Source: Nocardia rhizosphaerihabitans
GTDB lineage: Bacteria; Actinomycetota; Actinomycetes; Mycobacteriales; Mycobacteriaceae
Assembly: GCF_014646295.1 (NCBI RefSeq)
Contig: NZ_BMNE01000007.1
Coordinates: 223,714-287,713, forward strand
DNA length: 64,000 nucleotides
Direction of reading: 5' to 3'
Part shown: piece by piece, positions 23,956 to 33,287 of the stretch
Layout: each line of letters starts with the position of its first letter
How positions within the stretch are numbered: position 1 is the first letter of the stretch
The notes under the pieces: generated by a model
Databases searched by the model: none
The model's input: only the letters and a program-made list of their open reading frames with translations
What the model was told of the DNA's origin: nothing
Position numbers and translations under genes: made by a program

Positions 23956-25199
23956 CAGACCGCCTCGAGTACGGTCACCACTGCGACGGCTTCCTCACCT
24001 GTCGAGAACGGGCTGAACCCGCCGCCGTTCTCGGCGAGCGCGATCCGTGCGCCCTCCACCTGACGGCCGCCTGCCTCGCCACGCAACTGCGTGACCAGCT
24101 CGAAGATCTGACCAAGACCGGTCGCGGCGAGGGGATGCCCCTTCGATTCGAGGCCGCCGGAGGTGTTGATCGGGATGCGTCCCCCGATCGAGGTGACTCC
24201 CGACTCGGCGGCCGCGCCGCCGCCTCCCAACTCGACGAACCCGAGGAGCTCGCTGATGAACAGTTCGCCGAAGGCGGTCGCGTCGTGGACCTCGGCAACG
24301 GAAAAGTCGCTCGGCGAGATGCCCGCGTGCTCGTAGGCACGCTCGCCTGCAAGCTTCGTGACGTGCTTCGAGTAGTCGGTCATCTCGCGCTCCACACTGG
24401 TGCCGACGACGGACGCGAGCACGCGGACCTGCCGCTTCGACCCCACCCGCGCGGCCACCTCTGCGTTGCAGACGATCACGGCTGAGGCGCCGTCGGTGAG
24501 GGGCGAGCACATCGGAACGGTCAGCGGGAAACTCAGCGCGCGTGCCGCGAGGATCTCGTCGACGCTCATGTCCTTGCGGAAGTGCGAGAGCGGATTGTCG
24601 ACCGAATGCCGGTGGTTATTCGCCGACACCGCCGCGAGCTGGCGCTGCGTGGTGCCGAACCGGTCCATGTGGGCTCGGGCCATCGCCGCGTAGATGTCCA
24701 TGAAGATGCTGCGCTGCCCCGCCTCACTGGCGTCGATGGCGCCGCCGAGTTCGTCGAGCGTCCGCTGCAGTGCGGCGGGGTCGGAGAGATCGTAGGCTCC
24801 GTCGAAGACGCTCATCGTCTTCGCGCGGTCACCGGTGTTCATCTTCTCCGCGCCGACCGCCAGCGCGACGGCCGACTCCCCGGCCCGCACGCTCGTGACC
24901 GCCAGACTCAGCGCCGACGACCCGCTCGCGCACGCGTTCTCGACGTTGAAGACGGGGATCCGCTCGAGTCCCACTCCACGCAGCGCGATCTCGCCGGCGA
25001 TCATGGCCTGGCCCTCCAGCGGACCCTGTGTGGTGTTGCCGAAGTAGGCGCTGTCGACGTCGGCGGGATCGATCCCGGCGTCGGCGAGCGCCTCACGTAC
25101 CGCCCGAGTGGTCAGGCTCGGGACGGTCTCGGACGGATGCACTCCGAACGGGGTCATGCCGACCCCGATGATGAAGACGTCGTTCATGTTTCGAGTCAT
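23955..25199 (-). CDS. thiolase (SCP-x-type acetyl-CoA acetyltransferase)
   Basis: A 414-residue thiolase-fold enzyme. It has FIIGVGMTPFG near the start, the nucleophile loop NVENACASGSSALSLAV (Cys near residue 92), VAEVHDATAFGE, and the C-terminal NTSGGLESKGHPLAATGLGQ with the catalytic His. This pattern (NACASGSSA, HDxTAFGE) matches lipid-transfer-protein-like thiolases used in side-chain and aromatic catabolism. Start ATG 25199 overlaps the upstream stop (ATGA), giving translational coupling. It would cleave a beta-ketoacyl-CoA made by the neighbouring enzymes. Confidence 0.85.
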   Translation of the reverse strand: MTRNMNDVFIIGVGMTPFGVHPSETVPSLTTRAVREALADAGIDPADVDSAYFGNTTQGPLEGQAMIAGEIALRGVGLERIPVFNVENACASGSSALSLAVTSVRAGESAVALAVGAEKMNTGDRAKTMSVFDGAYDLSDPAALQRTLDELGGAIDASEAGQRSIFMDIYAAMARAHMDRFGTTQRQLAAVSANNHRHSVDNPLSHFRKDMSVDEILAARALSFPLTVPMCSPLTDGASAVIVCNAEVAARVGSKRQVRVLASVVGTSVEREMTDYSKHVTKLAGERAYEHAGISPSDFSVAEVHDATAFGELFISELLGFVELGGGGAAAESGVTSIGGRIPINTSGGLESKGHPLAATGLGQIFELVTQLRGEAGGRQVEGARIALAENGGGFSPFSTGEEAVAVVTVLEAV

Positions 25200-26131
25200 T
25201 CCTGCGTGCTCACGGGTCCGAGGGACGCCGAGGGGGAATCGGTGGGATGGCGGTGCACGGACTCCACCATCCGTTCGGCGCCGACCACCTGGAGGATGTC
25301 TCCCGCGGCCTCGAGCAGTCCGGCCGGCATGTCGCCGCGACCGACGAACGAATGGCTCGCGAGGATCGCCGGGATGTCGAAGATCGGGCTCTCGGCGATG
25401 ATGTCCTTCGCGCTCAGGCCTGCGCCGGCGCGTTCCCGGACCTTGTCGAGGGTCGCCAGCAGCATGGTGCGCCACGTGTGCAGGTCGTCGCGTCGCATCG
25501 GATCCATGTGCCCCTGGACGTACCAGTCGACGTCGAGCGTCTCGAGCAGCGCGAGAGTGGTGAGCCAGGCGACGGGATCACCGGACTGGATGGCCGGCGT
25601 CATGCCGAGGTCGGCGATGAAGGCCACCCGGTCGTCGACTGCGTGCACCACCGTCGAGCCCATGGTGTGGCCGGGCGCCTCGAAGATGACGAACCGCTTG
25701 CCGCCGAGCTCGAGGTTGAGGCGGCCGCGGTAGGTGAGCGTCGGGTAGGCCATCGTGTAGTTCTCGACGATCGCCGGATCGACGTCACGGTACTCGCCCC
25801 AGGTGCGTAGCGCCTCGCGGGCCATCTCGTCGGTGTCCATCACACCGCGCGTCGTCTCCGAGGAGATCAGGACCTCGGGCTCGAGGTAAGGCGCGGAGAT
25901 GGTGTGGTCGGAGTGGTGTTCGCAGTACACCTGGTAGCGCAGCGGGCCCTTGCTGTCGATGAACTCCTTCCACGGTGCGCAGATGTTGACGGACATCGGG
26001 CCGTCGATGGCGATGCAGCCTTCGTCCGTGACGATCAGGCCGCTGTACGGGTACGTGCCGAAAACGTAGACGTCGTCGGAGAGCTGAAGGAGACGAGGGT
26101 CGCCGTCGAGGGCGAGGCGGGACGTGGTCAT
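25196..26131 (-). CDS. metallo-beta-lactamase-fold hydrolase
   Basis: A 311-residue MBL-fold enzyme. The first metal motif is CEHHSDHT (a variant of HxHxDH), then APGHTMGSTVVHAVDD with the next His, FIADLGMTPAI with the bridging Asp, and GHMDPM with the last His. It begins SDDVYVFGTYPYSGLIVTDE, as in glyoxalase II/lactonase-like members. It lies between the FAH-type gene (26 bases upstream) and the thiolase (overlapping), so a ring-opening or lactone/thioester hydrolysis step in the same pathway is likely but not proven. Confidence 0.8.
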   Translation of the reverse strand: MTTSRLALDGDPRLLQLSDDVYVFGTYPYSGLIVTDEGCIAIDGPMSVNICAPWKEFIDSKGPLRYQVYCEHHSDHTISAPYLEPEVLISSETTRGVMDTDEMAREALRTWGEYRDVDPAIVENYTMAYPTLTYRGRLNLELGGKRFVIFEAPGHTMGSTVVHAVDDRVAFIADLGMTPAIQSGDPVAWLTTLALLETLDVDWYVQGHMDPMRRDDLHTWRTMLLATLDKVRERAGAGLSAKDIIAESPIFDIPAILASHSFVGRGDMPAGLLEAAGDILQVVGAERMVESVHRHPTDSPSASLGPVSTQE

Positions 26132-26157
26132 GGTGTGTGCTCGCTTCTTCGGTGGGA

Positions 26158-27138
26158 TCAGAGTTCGGGGACGACGTAGTGCGAGAGGACGCCGATGCGC
26201 TCGATCTCCAGTTCGACGAACGCCGGCCGCGGCAGGCGCTTGCCGAGTTCGAAACTGGAGCCGTCCGGGACCGTTCCGGTGCCCCACACCTCGCCTGCGA
26301 CGATCTCGTGGCCCCTGCTGAGCGAGACGACAGCGTCGTCGAAGCCATGGAGCATCTCCGACGTCGAGCCCTGGCCCCACACCCGTCCGTTGACGCGGAC
26401 GGTCATCTCGAGATCTCGAAAGTCCGGGATCTCGTCCTTGGTGACGACGCACGGTCCGAAGCTGTTGCCGTTCAGGAAGTCCTTCGAGTCGCCGTGGACC
26501 GAGCCGCTGCCCGCGATGTTGCGGGCCTGGACGTCGCGCAGGGTCCAGTCGTTGTAGACGGCGTAGCCGAAGATGTGGTCGCCGGCGACGCTCGGGTCGA
26601 TGTCGCTGCCGGACCTGCCGATCACCGCGCACAGCTCGAGTTCGTAGTCCAGCCAGTCACTTCGGCCCGGCCAGGTCAGGACGCTGCCGGGCGCGGAGAC
26701 GGTCTCGGCGTCGCGTTCGGCCGCCGACGGCGGAGCGGTGGGCTCGTAGAGCGGCGACACGAGAGGGTCGACCGCCGCCATGATCTCGGCGACAGTTCGC
26801 GGGTCGTCGGTGTTCGCGGCGATCCACTGCGCCGTCTTCGCCACGCTCGGACGGAGGTGGTTGACGATCAGCGAGACGTCGCGCAGGCGGCGGGGACGGA
26901 AGGGGGCCAGGAGGCTGACGGTGCGCTTCTCGACGAGGTGTGCCTCGTCGAGCGTGGTGTAGGCGGCCCACGCCTTGTCGAGTGCGGCCTGCCCGCCGTC
27001 GATCAGCGACAGCATGGAGGCGAAGTCGGGATCATCAGGGAAGCGACCCGTCAGGTCTGTGTAGCTGTGGTTGTCGCGGTTGTCGATGCCGAGCCGCGGG
27101 GTGGGGTCGCCGGGGGTACGGAAGGTGACGAATTTCAT
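26158..27138 (-). CDS. fumarylacetoacetate hydrolase family protein
   Basis: A 326-residue protein of the FAH family (hydrolases, isomerases and decarboxylases of ring-cleavage products). The C-terminal catalytic domain shows the metal-binding and active-site features: DYELELCAVIGRSG (Glu-x-Glu), HIFGYAVYNDWTLRDVQARN (Asp), SKDFLNGNSFGPCVVT (Lys-x-x-x) and GSTSEMLHGFDD. The N-terminal part is the usual small domain. It follows the chimeric ORF by 90 bases and leads the intact part of the operon. Confidence 0.85.
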   Translation of the reverse strand: MKFVTFRTPGDPTPRLGIDNRDNHSYTDLTGRFPDDPDFASMLSLIDGGQAALDKAWAAYTTLDEAHLVEKRTVSLLAPFRPRRLRDVSLIVNHLRPSVAKTAQWIAANTDDPRTVAEIMAAVDPLVSPLYEPTAPPSAAERDAETVSAPGSVLTWPGRSDWLDYELELCAVIGRSGSDIDPSVAGDHIFGYAVYNDWTLRDVQARNIAGSGSVHGDSKDFLNGNSFGPCVVTKDEIPDFRDLEMTVRVNGRVWGQGSTSEMLHGFDDAVVSLSRGHEIVAGEVWGTGTVPDGSSFELGKRLPRPAFVELEIERIGVLSHYVVPEL

Positions 27139-27228
27139 CGGTTCATCTCTCGAAAGTGGTTCGGTGTAAGTACGATTCGATCGAAACGGCGGCGGGTACC
27201 GTGGGCGCCGTCGACCGAGGAATGCGAC

Positions 27229-27537
27229 CTACTCGTCGAAGATCGCGACGGCCCGGGTGAAACCGGCAGATGCTCCGCGGATCTTGTACGGGAAGCAACT
27301 GATGGTGAATCCCGTCGGCGGAAGCGACTCGAGGCTGTGCAACCTCTCGAGATGGCAGTACCCGATGTCGCGGCCCACCTTGCGGCCCTCCCAGATTCGG
27401 CTCGAATCGTGGTCTTCGGCGAAACTGGCGGCGGCGTAGGCGACCGCGACGCGGACGTGGCCGGCGGAGGGCTCGGGGGCGTCGGCGAGTCGGTAGTTCT
27501 CGACGGACCCGAACTCGTCGAGCTGGATTGCGCGCAT
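27229..27537 (-). pseudogene. chimera of a quinone-reductase start and a cyclase-family end
   Basis: Residues 1-42 (MRAIQLDEFGSVENYRLADA onward, to VAVAYAAASFAED) are the N-terminus of a zinc-type alcohol dehydrogenase/quinone reductase. From about residue 47, GRKVGRDIGYCHLERLHSLE and then FTISCFPYKIRGASAGFTRA are the C-terminus of a kynurenine-formamidase-like cyclase. The two families are unrelated, so an internal deletion has joined two adjacent genes in frame. It is the first gene after the LysR box. A functional 102-residue protein is unlikely. Confidence 0.65.
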
Positions 27538-27641
27538 GAAGCGACTCCCTGATCTTCGTTGGCCGAATGCTTCCGTCCGCGCTGGTCAGATGCGCGAACG
27601 CCGATCAACCTCGAAGCTAGTGCGCCGCATCACGCAGGTGT

Positions 27642-27659
27642 TATCGATTCATATCGATA
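27642..27659. promoter_or_regulatory. LysR-type box of the catabolic operon
   Basis: A perfect inverted repeat, TATCGAT-N4-ATCGATA, 105 bases upstream of the chimeric first gene and just after the LysR gene's stop. Its T..A ends and dyad fit a LysR-type regulator site. Confidence 0.6.
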
Positions 27660-27666
27660 GTCAGTA

Positions 27667-28596
27667 TCACTGCTGTTGATGGTTGAGTGCCTCGGCGGCA
27701 TCGCGCATGCGCTGTCGCAGCCACCGATGCGAAGGGTTGTCGTCATGGCGGGCCGACCAGAACATCGTCTCCGTCAACGGGGCGAACGTCATCGGTGGCT
27801 CGACGAGCCGAATGCGAGCCTGCGGGGCGAGGCAGTGCGCGAGGCGCTCCGAGATCACGGTGAAGAAGGGAGTGTCGCGGAGTAACAGCGCCGCCGCGGA
27901 GAAGCTCTGCGTCGAGACGTCGACGGGGCGGTCCATGCCCATCGCCCGCATCTGGAGTCGCGCGACCGTCTGCACCGCGTGGCCCTCGTACCCCAGGTAG
28001 GGCAGGGTGAGGAACTCCTCGGCGCTGAGTGCGTCCCCGACCTCGGTGTTCTCCGAATCGACCGCGCAGACCAACCGATCGGCGAACAGGTCTTCACTGT
28101 TCAGCGGAACACCGGACTGCTGGAGTTCCCGTGGCGCGATCAGCAGGTCGAATCGGCCCCGCCGCAGGAACTCCGCGTAGTCCTCGGTCACGGGGCGGAC
28201 ATGGATGCTGACGGCGGGCGCTTCGCGTCTCAGATACGCAAGGAGCGGTCGCAGGAACACCAGCAGGACGTAGTCGCTGGCGACGATCGTGAAGGTCCGA
28301 TGTTCGCGGGTCGGATCGAACGCGCGACGCTGCCCCAGGGCGTTCTCCATCAGCGCGAGCGACTGCTGGATCGGGCCGATCAGTGATTCGGCCACCGGAG
28401 TCGGCACCAGGGTGCGTCCCTCCCGGACCAGCAGGGGATCGTCGAACAGCTTGCGCAGACGCGCAAGGGATGCGCTCATCGCGGGCTGGCCCACCTGCAT
28501 CCGCTCGGCGGCACGCGTCACACTGCGCTCCGACATCAGGGCGTCGAACGCGACCATCAGGTTCAGGTCGACGCTCTGTAGATCCCGGGAGGTCAC
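27667..28596 (-). CDS. LysR family transcriptional regulator
   Basis: A 309-residue regulator of the NodD/LinR-like subgroup. Its N-terminal helix-turn-helix is DLNLMVAFDALMSERSVTRA, then RMQVGQPAMSASLARLRKLF, and the substrate-binding domain follows (RTFTIVASDYVLLVFLRPLL; RGRFDLLIAPREL). The frame extends to a GTG at 28632, but the GTG at 28596 has AGGAG seven bases upstream. It lies in the same direction as, and directly upstream of, the catabolic operon, with a LysR box between them, so it probably activates that operon on binding a pathway intermediate. Confidence 0.85.
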   Translation of the reverse strand: MTSRDLQSVDLNLMVAFDALMSERSVTRAAERMQVGQPAMSASLARLRKLFDDPLLVREGRTLVPTPVAESLIGPIQQSLALMENALGQRRAFDPTREHRTFTIVASDYVLLVFLRPLLAYLRREAPAVSIHVRPVTEDYAEFLRRGRFDLLIAPRELQQSGVPLNSEDLFADRLVCAVDSENTEVGDALSAEEFLTLPYLGYEGHAVQTVARLQMRAMGMDRPVDVSTQSFSAAALLLRDTPFFTVISERLAHCLAPQARIRLVEPPMTFAPLTETMFWSARHDDNPSHRWLRQRMRDAAEALNHQQQ

Positions 28597-28779
28597 GACG
28601 GGACTCCTGCGTTCGGGGGACAGGTTCTCCACATGGTAGAACCTGCCTGCTGCCCTCTCCCGTGGGCGACGCTACGAGTCCTCCTTCTCTACCGTCTGGT
28701 TCTCGGTCGTGGTACGTCGAGATACTCCCCGCCCCAACGCTTCACATCCCACTACCCAGCAGCTTCTTCTGGACCTTCC

Positions 28780-30060
28780 CCATCGCGGGCGGGCAGCCTC
28801 AATTTCCGCCGGTGGGATGTCACCGCAGTACCTGTAGAGGCGGCGGTGGTTGAACCACTCGACCCATTCGGCGGTGGCGAATTCCACGTGATCGACAGTG
28901 CGCCACGGGCCGCGCTGTTTGATCAACTCGGTCTTGTAGAGACCGTTGATCGTCTCGGCGAGCGCGTTGTCGTAGCTCGATCCGACCGCGCCGACACTCG
29001 GCTGGCGAACCCCTGCCGAGGCCCTCGAAGCTCATCTACACTCGCTCGAACTGGATTGTGTTGCGACGACTGCTTGAATCTGAGTTGCGATCCCCTATCT
29101 GTGTGGTGGACAACATCTTTCACGTTCCATCCGTCGCGTTCGCGGGTCAAGATGGCATGCTCGATCGCATCCAGAACCAACGTCGTCGTCATCGACGTGG
29201 ACGTGCGCCAGCCCAGGATTCTTTGCGCGTAGGCATCGATCACGAACGCCACATACACCCAGCCAGACCACGTCGACACATAGGTGATGTCGGCAACCCA
29301 CAAACGGTTCGGCGCGGACGGCGAGAACCGGCGTTGCACCAGATCAGCCGGCCGATCCGCGGCCGGGTCTGCGATCGTGGTGGTTTGATACTGCCGCGCC
29401 GAACGCCTTGCAACCCGAGTTCGCGCATCAATCGTTCTACGGTGCATCGGGCCACCTGGTGGCCTTCTCGGTTCAATGCCAGCCACACCTTCCGCGCGCC
29501 GTAGACACCGAAATTCTCCCGATGGACCCGCGCGACCTGTGACTTCAACAGCTGGTCACGCTGCTCCCTCTTGTCCGGACGTGCATGCGGTGTTCGTAAT
29601 AGGTTGAAGGAGAGAGGTTTACGCCGAGCTCGGCGAGCGCGGCGCAGATCGACTCGACTCCCCAGCGCAAGCCCCCGTCTTCGCGGTGGCCCTGGTGTTC
29701 GGTGACGAACCTGCAGATCAGCGTTGCGGCCGGTCGATCTCGGCCGCGAAGAAAGCCGACGCTGCCTTCAGGATCGCGTTAGCACGCTTGAGTTCCGCAT
29801 TCTCGCGCCGCAACCGCTTCAGCTCCGCGGACTCTTCACTGGTCGACCCCGGACGAACACCGAGATCGACCTGGTCCTGCCGGACCCATTGCGCAGCGTC
29901 TCGGCGGTGCCGATACCCAGCAGTTCGGCCACCGCGCCGATCGCGGCCCATTCCGACTCGTACTGGTCCCGGACCTCGGCAACCATCCGCACGGCCCGCT
30001 CACGCAACTCCGGCGGGTACTTCCTCGAACTCACAGACTTCATCCTTCCTCAAGAGATGA
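28780..30060 (-). mobile_element. IS3 family element, inactive
   Basis: Reading leftward, orfA starts at 30043 (MKSVSSRKYPPELRERAVRM). It breaks frame near 29895 and continues to the leucine-zipper part ELKRLRRENAELKRANAILK. orfB is split by at least three frame breaks: NFGVYGARKVWLALNREG in one frame, NRLWVADITYVSTWSGWVYV and VVHHTDRGSQ (catalytic Asp residues) in a second, then ALAETING-type sequence and WVEWFNHRRLYRY in a third. The last part, after IPPAEIEA, is lost near 28780. The element cannot make a normal OrfAB fusion. No flanking target duplication was identified. Confidence 0.75.
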
Positions 30061-30407
30061 AGTCTCCCGACCCGCCGGGGCGATTCAGTCCGATGGGCTG
30101 CCGAGGAAGCGGTATTGCAGCACGTGCCATTACACCTGGTGCACGCCATCGGGACAGGATGGGACCTCGGCCCCCGGCTGGTCGAGTTGGGCCTGCACCA
30201 CCAGTCCTACTCGACCAAACCTGTCAGGAGCTCCTGTTCGCCAATGCCTCGAGTTCAGCCGCCTTGTCGATCTGCGCCTGAAGCCTCGCTGCCAGGTTTC
30301 GCGTTGCGATGGCCAGCGGGATACGACGTGCCTTCGACGGCTTCGTCGTGGTTGGTCCACCACTTGTTCCATTCCCGGCTTGCCGCAGCACCCCGATCCA
30401 CCGCTGG
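30061..30407. other. 347-base gap without a confident gene
   Basis: Between the IS3 relic and the glnH-like gene. On the minus strand a short helical frame with RNLAARLQAQIDKAAELEAL ends at about 30230. It could be the tail of a gene cut by the IS. No RNA gene or terminator is evident. Confidence 0.35.
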
Positions 30408-31241
30408 TCAGTAGTGGTCGACGAGGGGTGGCTGTGGGACGACGAAACCGGTGCCCGCGAAGGACTTCTCCTGGGCGGCCTGCCAGGAGCCGTCGAGGAT
30501 CATCGCTTCGATGGCGTCGTTGATGGTGCGGCGTAGTTCGGTGTCGCCCTTTTTCAGGCCGATGCCATATTTCTCGGTGGTGAAGGTCTTGTTCACCAGT
30601 TTGAACCGGCCTGGCGACTGGGCCGCGTAACCGGCGAGGATCACGTTGTCGGTGGTGACCGCGTCGACCGCGCCTGTGCGCAGTGCCTCCACGCACAGCG
30701 AGTACGAGTCGTAGGTCTGGACCCGCGTCTGCGGGAAGTTCCGCTCGATGTACAGCGCCGGGGTGGAGCCCGTCACCGAGCACACCCGCTTGCCTGCGAA
30801 CAGGGAATGCGGGCCGGTGATGTCGGTATCGGCAGCCTGAACGAGCAGGTCCTGACCTGCCACGTAGTAGGGGCCTGCGAAATCGACCCGGTCCTTGCGC
30901 TTGTCGTTGATCGAGTAGGTGGCGACGACGAAGTCGACCTGCCCGCTCTCGATCATGCTCTCGCGCTGGGCCGATGGCGTTTCCTTGAAGGTGATGCGCT
31001 CCGGGCGCACACCGAGCTTGTCCGCGACATACTTGGCGACATCGACGTCGAAACCGCGGTAGATGCCGTCGGCGACACGCAGGCCGAGACCTGGCTGGTC
31101 GAACTTGATGCCGATGGTCAGCGTGCCGCCCCTGGCGTTCTCCAGTGCCGATTTCTGCTCGGCACCGCCACAGGCCGCGGTCGCAGCCACCATCAGTACC
31201 GTCGCGCAGATTCCCAGGCGCATCGCACGATTGATCTTCAC
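30408..31241 (-). CDS. glutamate/glutamine-type ABC substrate-binding lipoprotein
   Basis: A 277-residue periplasmic-binding-protein family 3 member. A signal peptide ends in a lipobox with Cys24 (ATAAC). It is followed by TLTIGIKFDQPGLGLR, GFDVDVAKYVADKLGV, SGQVDFVVATYSINDKRKD and VTGSTPALYIERN, typical of GlnH/GluB proteins that bind polar amino acids outside the membrane. The start is a GTG with GAGGAGAG upstream, only 28 bases after the eccA stop, so it is in one unit with eccA. No permease or ATPase gene is next to it. In mycobacteria a similar protein (GlnX) works with PknG, but no PknG is seen here. Confidence 0.8.
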   Translation of the reverse strand: MKINRAMRLGICATVLMVAATAACGGAEQKSALENARGGTLTIGIKFDQPGLGLRVADGIYRGFDVDVAKYVADKLGVRPERITFKETPSAQRESMIESGQVDFVVATYSINDKRKDRVDFAGPYYVAGQDLLVQAADTDITGPHSLFAGKRVCSVTGSTPALYIERNFPQTRVQTYDSYSLCVEALRTGAVDAVTTDNVILAGYAAQSPGRFKLVNKTFTTEKYGIGLKKGDTELRRTINDAIEAMILDGSWQAAQEKSFAGTGFVVPQPPLVDHY

Positions 31242-31269
31242 GGGCTCTCTCCTCGAGCTGTCCGGCGAC

Positions 31270-33087
31270 TCAGCTCAGCGTGGCGAGCACCATTTCCAGT
31301 GCCTTGCGCATGTCGTCGGCTTCGATGCGCATCAAGGTCACTTCGTCGAGCGACCGCGGGTCGAGCGACTCGTCCATGGCCAGGCGGTATTCCCGTTCCT
31401 CCTCGGCCGTTTCGATCACATTGCGGATGAAGCGGCCGTTGCCGGCGAGATCGACACCGCGGCGCGGCAGGCCACTCTGGTCGGTGCGCTCGGCCGCGTA
31501 CAGCTCGGCGCACGCGGCGCGCAGAATGTCGACGGCGTCCTCCGAGACCGAGGAGTCGCGTTTGCGGGCGATGAATCTGCCGATGTCGCAGAGCTCTTCG
31601 GGCGAGTACGAGTCGAATTTCACGCGTTTGGCGAACCGGGAGGCGAGGCCGTCGTTGCTGGCGAGGAACCGGTCGATCTCGCCGTCGTAGCCGGCGATGA
31701 TCACCACCAGCCGGTCGCGGTCGTTCTCCATCCGCGCGAGCAGGGTGTCCACCGCTTCCCGGCCGAACGCGTCACCACCGGACAGGCCCGCCTGGATCAG
31801 CGTGTACGCCTCGTCGACGAACAGCACGCCGTCCATCGCCGAGTCGATCAGCGCGTTCGTCTTGATCGCCGTCGAACCGAGGTGCTGGCCGACGAAATCG
31901 GACCGTTTGGCCTCCACCACCTTGTCGGTCTTGAGCAACCCGAGACCGCAGTAGATCTTGGCGACCACACGGGCGATGGTGGTCTTGCCGGTACCGGGCG
32001 GGCCGGTGAACGCGAGATGCTGCCCGCGCGGCACGCTGTTGAGACCCTTTTCGGCCCGGATCTTGGCCATGGTCGCCGACGATTGCAGCTTGTCGACCTG
32101 CACTTTGACCGCGGCCAAACCGATCTGGGCATCCAGTTCGGCGCGCGCCGACGCCAGCACCTGTTCGGCCCGGTCCTGATGTTCCTGCTCGGCCGCCTCG
32201 GCCAGCGACGGCGCGGTCTCGGGATCCCAACGGCTGGTGCGGGATTCGATCTGTTCACGGGTGGTGACCACGATCCGGAACGTCGGGTCGCTCATCGCCC
32301 GCGAGTTCGCGGCGAAACCGGGCACCTGGCTGTACACGGTCTCGAACAGGGCGCGGGCCTCGTCCTCGTTGCCCTGTTCGCGCAGGGCCAGGCCGCGGCA
32401 GTACATCGCCGCGGTGCGTGCCGCCGGAATCGGGCCGCGCTCTGCCTGTTCGAGCCTGCGCGTCGCCTCACCGAACAGGCCGAGGTGCGCGCAGGCGGTG
32501 CCGACCATGACGTGGGCGCCCACAGCCATGAACTGGTCCTGCCATTCGGCCGAGCCCGCCAGCACCGCCATCACATCGGGCCACAGCTGCGCGGTGAAAT
32601 ACAGGACGCCACGGGCGTAGGCGCAGACCCGGTCGTCGAGGGCGCGGTCGGGGTCGTCGGTGAGCTTGGCGCGGCGCTCGTCCAGCTCGTCAAGGATCTG
32701 CTCGGCCTCGTCGAACTGCTTGTCCTCCAGCAGGCGCATGGCCCGCGCGAGCCAGATCTCGGTGAGACCGGCGACCGGATAGTCGATGTACTGGCCGATC
32801 TGGAAACGGCCAGCCAGCTGGCGCGGCGGCAACCCGAGCCGACGCTGCTCGCGCATCAGCGAGGTGGTCGAGGTGCGGTGCAGCTGCCGGAGCACCTCCT
32901 CGGTCGCCTCGCCCGCGGCGAGGCGACCCAGCCACGCGTCACACATGTCCGGGTCCAGCTCGGTGGCCCGGCGGAAGGCCACCTTGGCGTACTCGAGGTT
33001 CTTGGTGGCCTGCTGGCCGTCGACCATCAAACCCAACGACAGTACGCCCGCGTCGAACACCTGTTGTGCTTGCCGAATCGCTGACAT
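31270..33087 (-). CDS. eccA: type VII secretion AAA+ ATPase EccA
   Basis: A 605-residue CbbX-type AAA+ protein. The N-terminal half is tetratricopeptide-like helices (RRATELDPDMCDAWLGRLAA, QFDEAEQILDELDERR). The C-terminal AAA domain has Walker A FTGPPGTGKTTIARVVAKIY near residue 355 and Walker B MDGVLFVDEAYTLIQAG. FGREAVDTLLARMENDRDRL follows, then an arginine-finger region around NDGLASRFAKRVKFD. I start at MSAIRQAQQ. EccA is the cytosolic ESX component that helps release substrates from chaperones. It is divergent from eccD and in one unit with the glnH-like gene. Confidence 0.92.
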   Translation of the reverse strand: MSAIRQAQQVFDAGVLSLGLMVDGQQATKNLEYAKVAFRRATELDPDMCDAWLGRLAAGEATEEVLRQLHRTSTTSLMREQRRLGLPPRQLAGRFQIGQYIDYPVAGLTEIWLARAMRLLEDKQFDEAEQILDELDERRAKLTDDPDRALDDRVCAYARGVLYFTAQLWPDVMAVLAGSAEWQDQFMAVGAHVMVGTACAHLGLFGEATRRLEQAERGPIPAARTAAMYCRGLALREQGNEDEARALFETVYSQVPGFAANSRAMSDPTFRIVVTTREQIESRTSRWDPETAPSLAEAAEQEHQDRAEQVLASARAELDAQIGLAAVKVQVDKLQSSATMAKIRAEKGLNSVPRGQHLAFTGPPGTGKTTIARVVAKIYCGLGLLKTDKVVEAKRSDFVGQHLGSTAIKTNALIDSAMDGVLFVDEAYTLIQAGLSGGDAFGREAVDTLLARMENDRDRLVVIIAGYDGEIDRFLASNDGLASRFAKRVKFDSYSPEELCDIGRFIARKRDSSVSEDAVDILRAACAELYAAERTDQSGLPRRGVDLAGNGRFIRNVIETAEEEREYRLAMDESLDPRSLDEVTLMRIEADDMRKALEMVLATLS

Positions 33088-33287
33088 GCCGCGCAACGTA
33101 ACCGAGCCGCGCCACGATGACTCGGCGACCGCGGTGGCGCGTACCCGGCATTCACTGTCGCTTAACCGTGCGACGCGGCCCGCGTCACGGAATCCCAGGT
33201 CGCGGCCCCTCCAGGGTTACAGCAAGGGAAACTCGCCCGCGCGCACCGAGCCGAGGTCACGGTGCCGTTGTTAGTTTCCCGAAGGTG

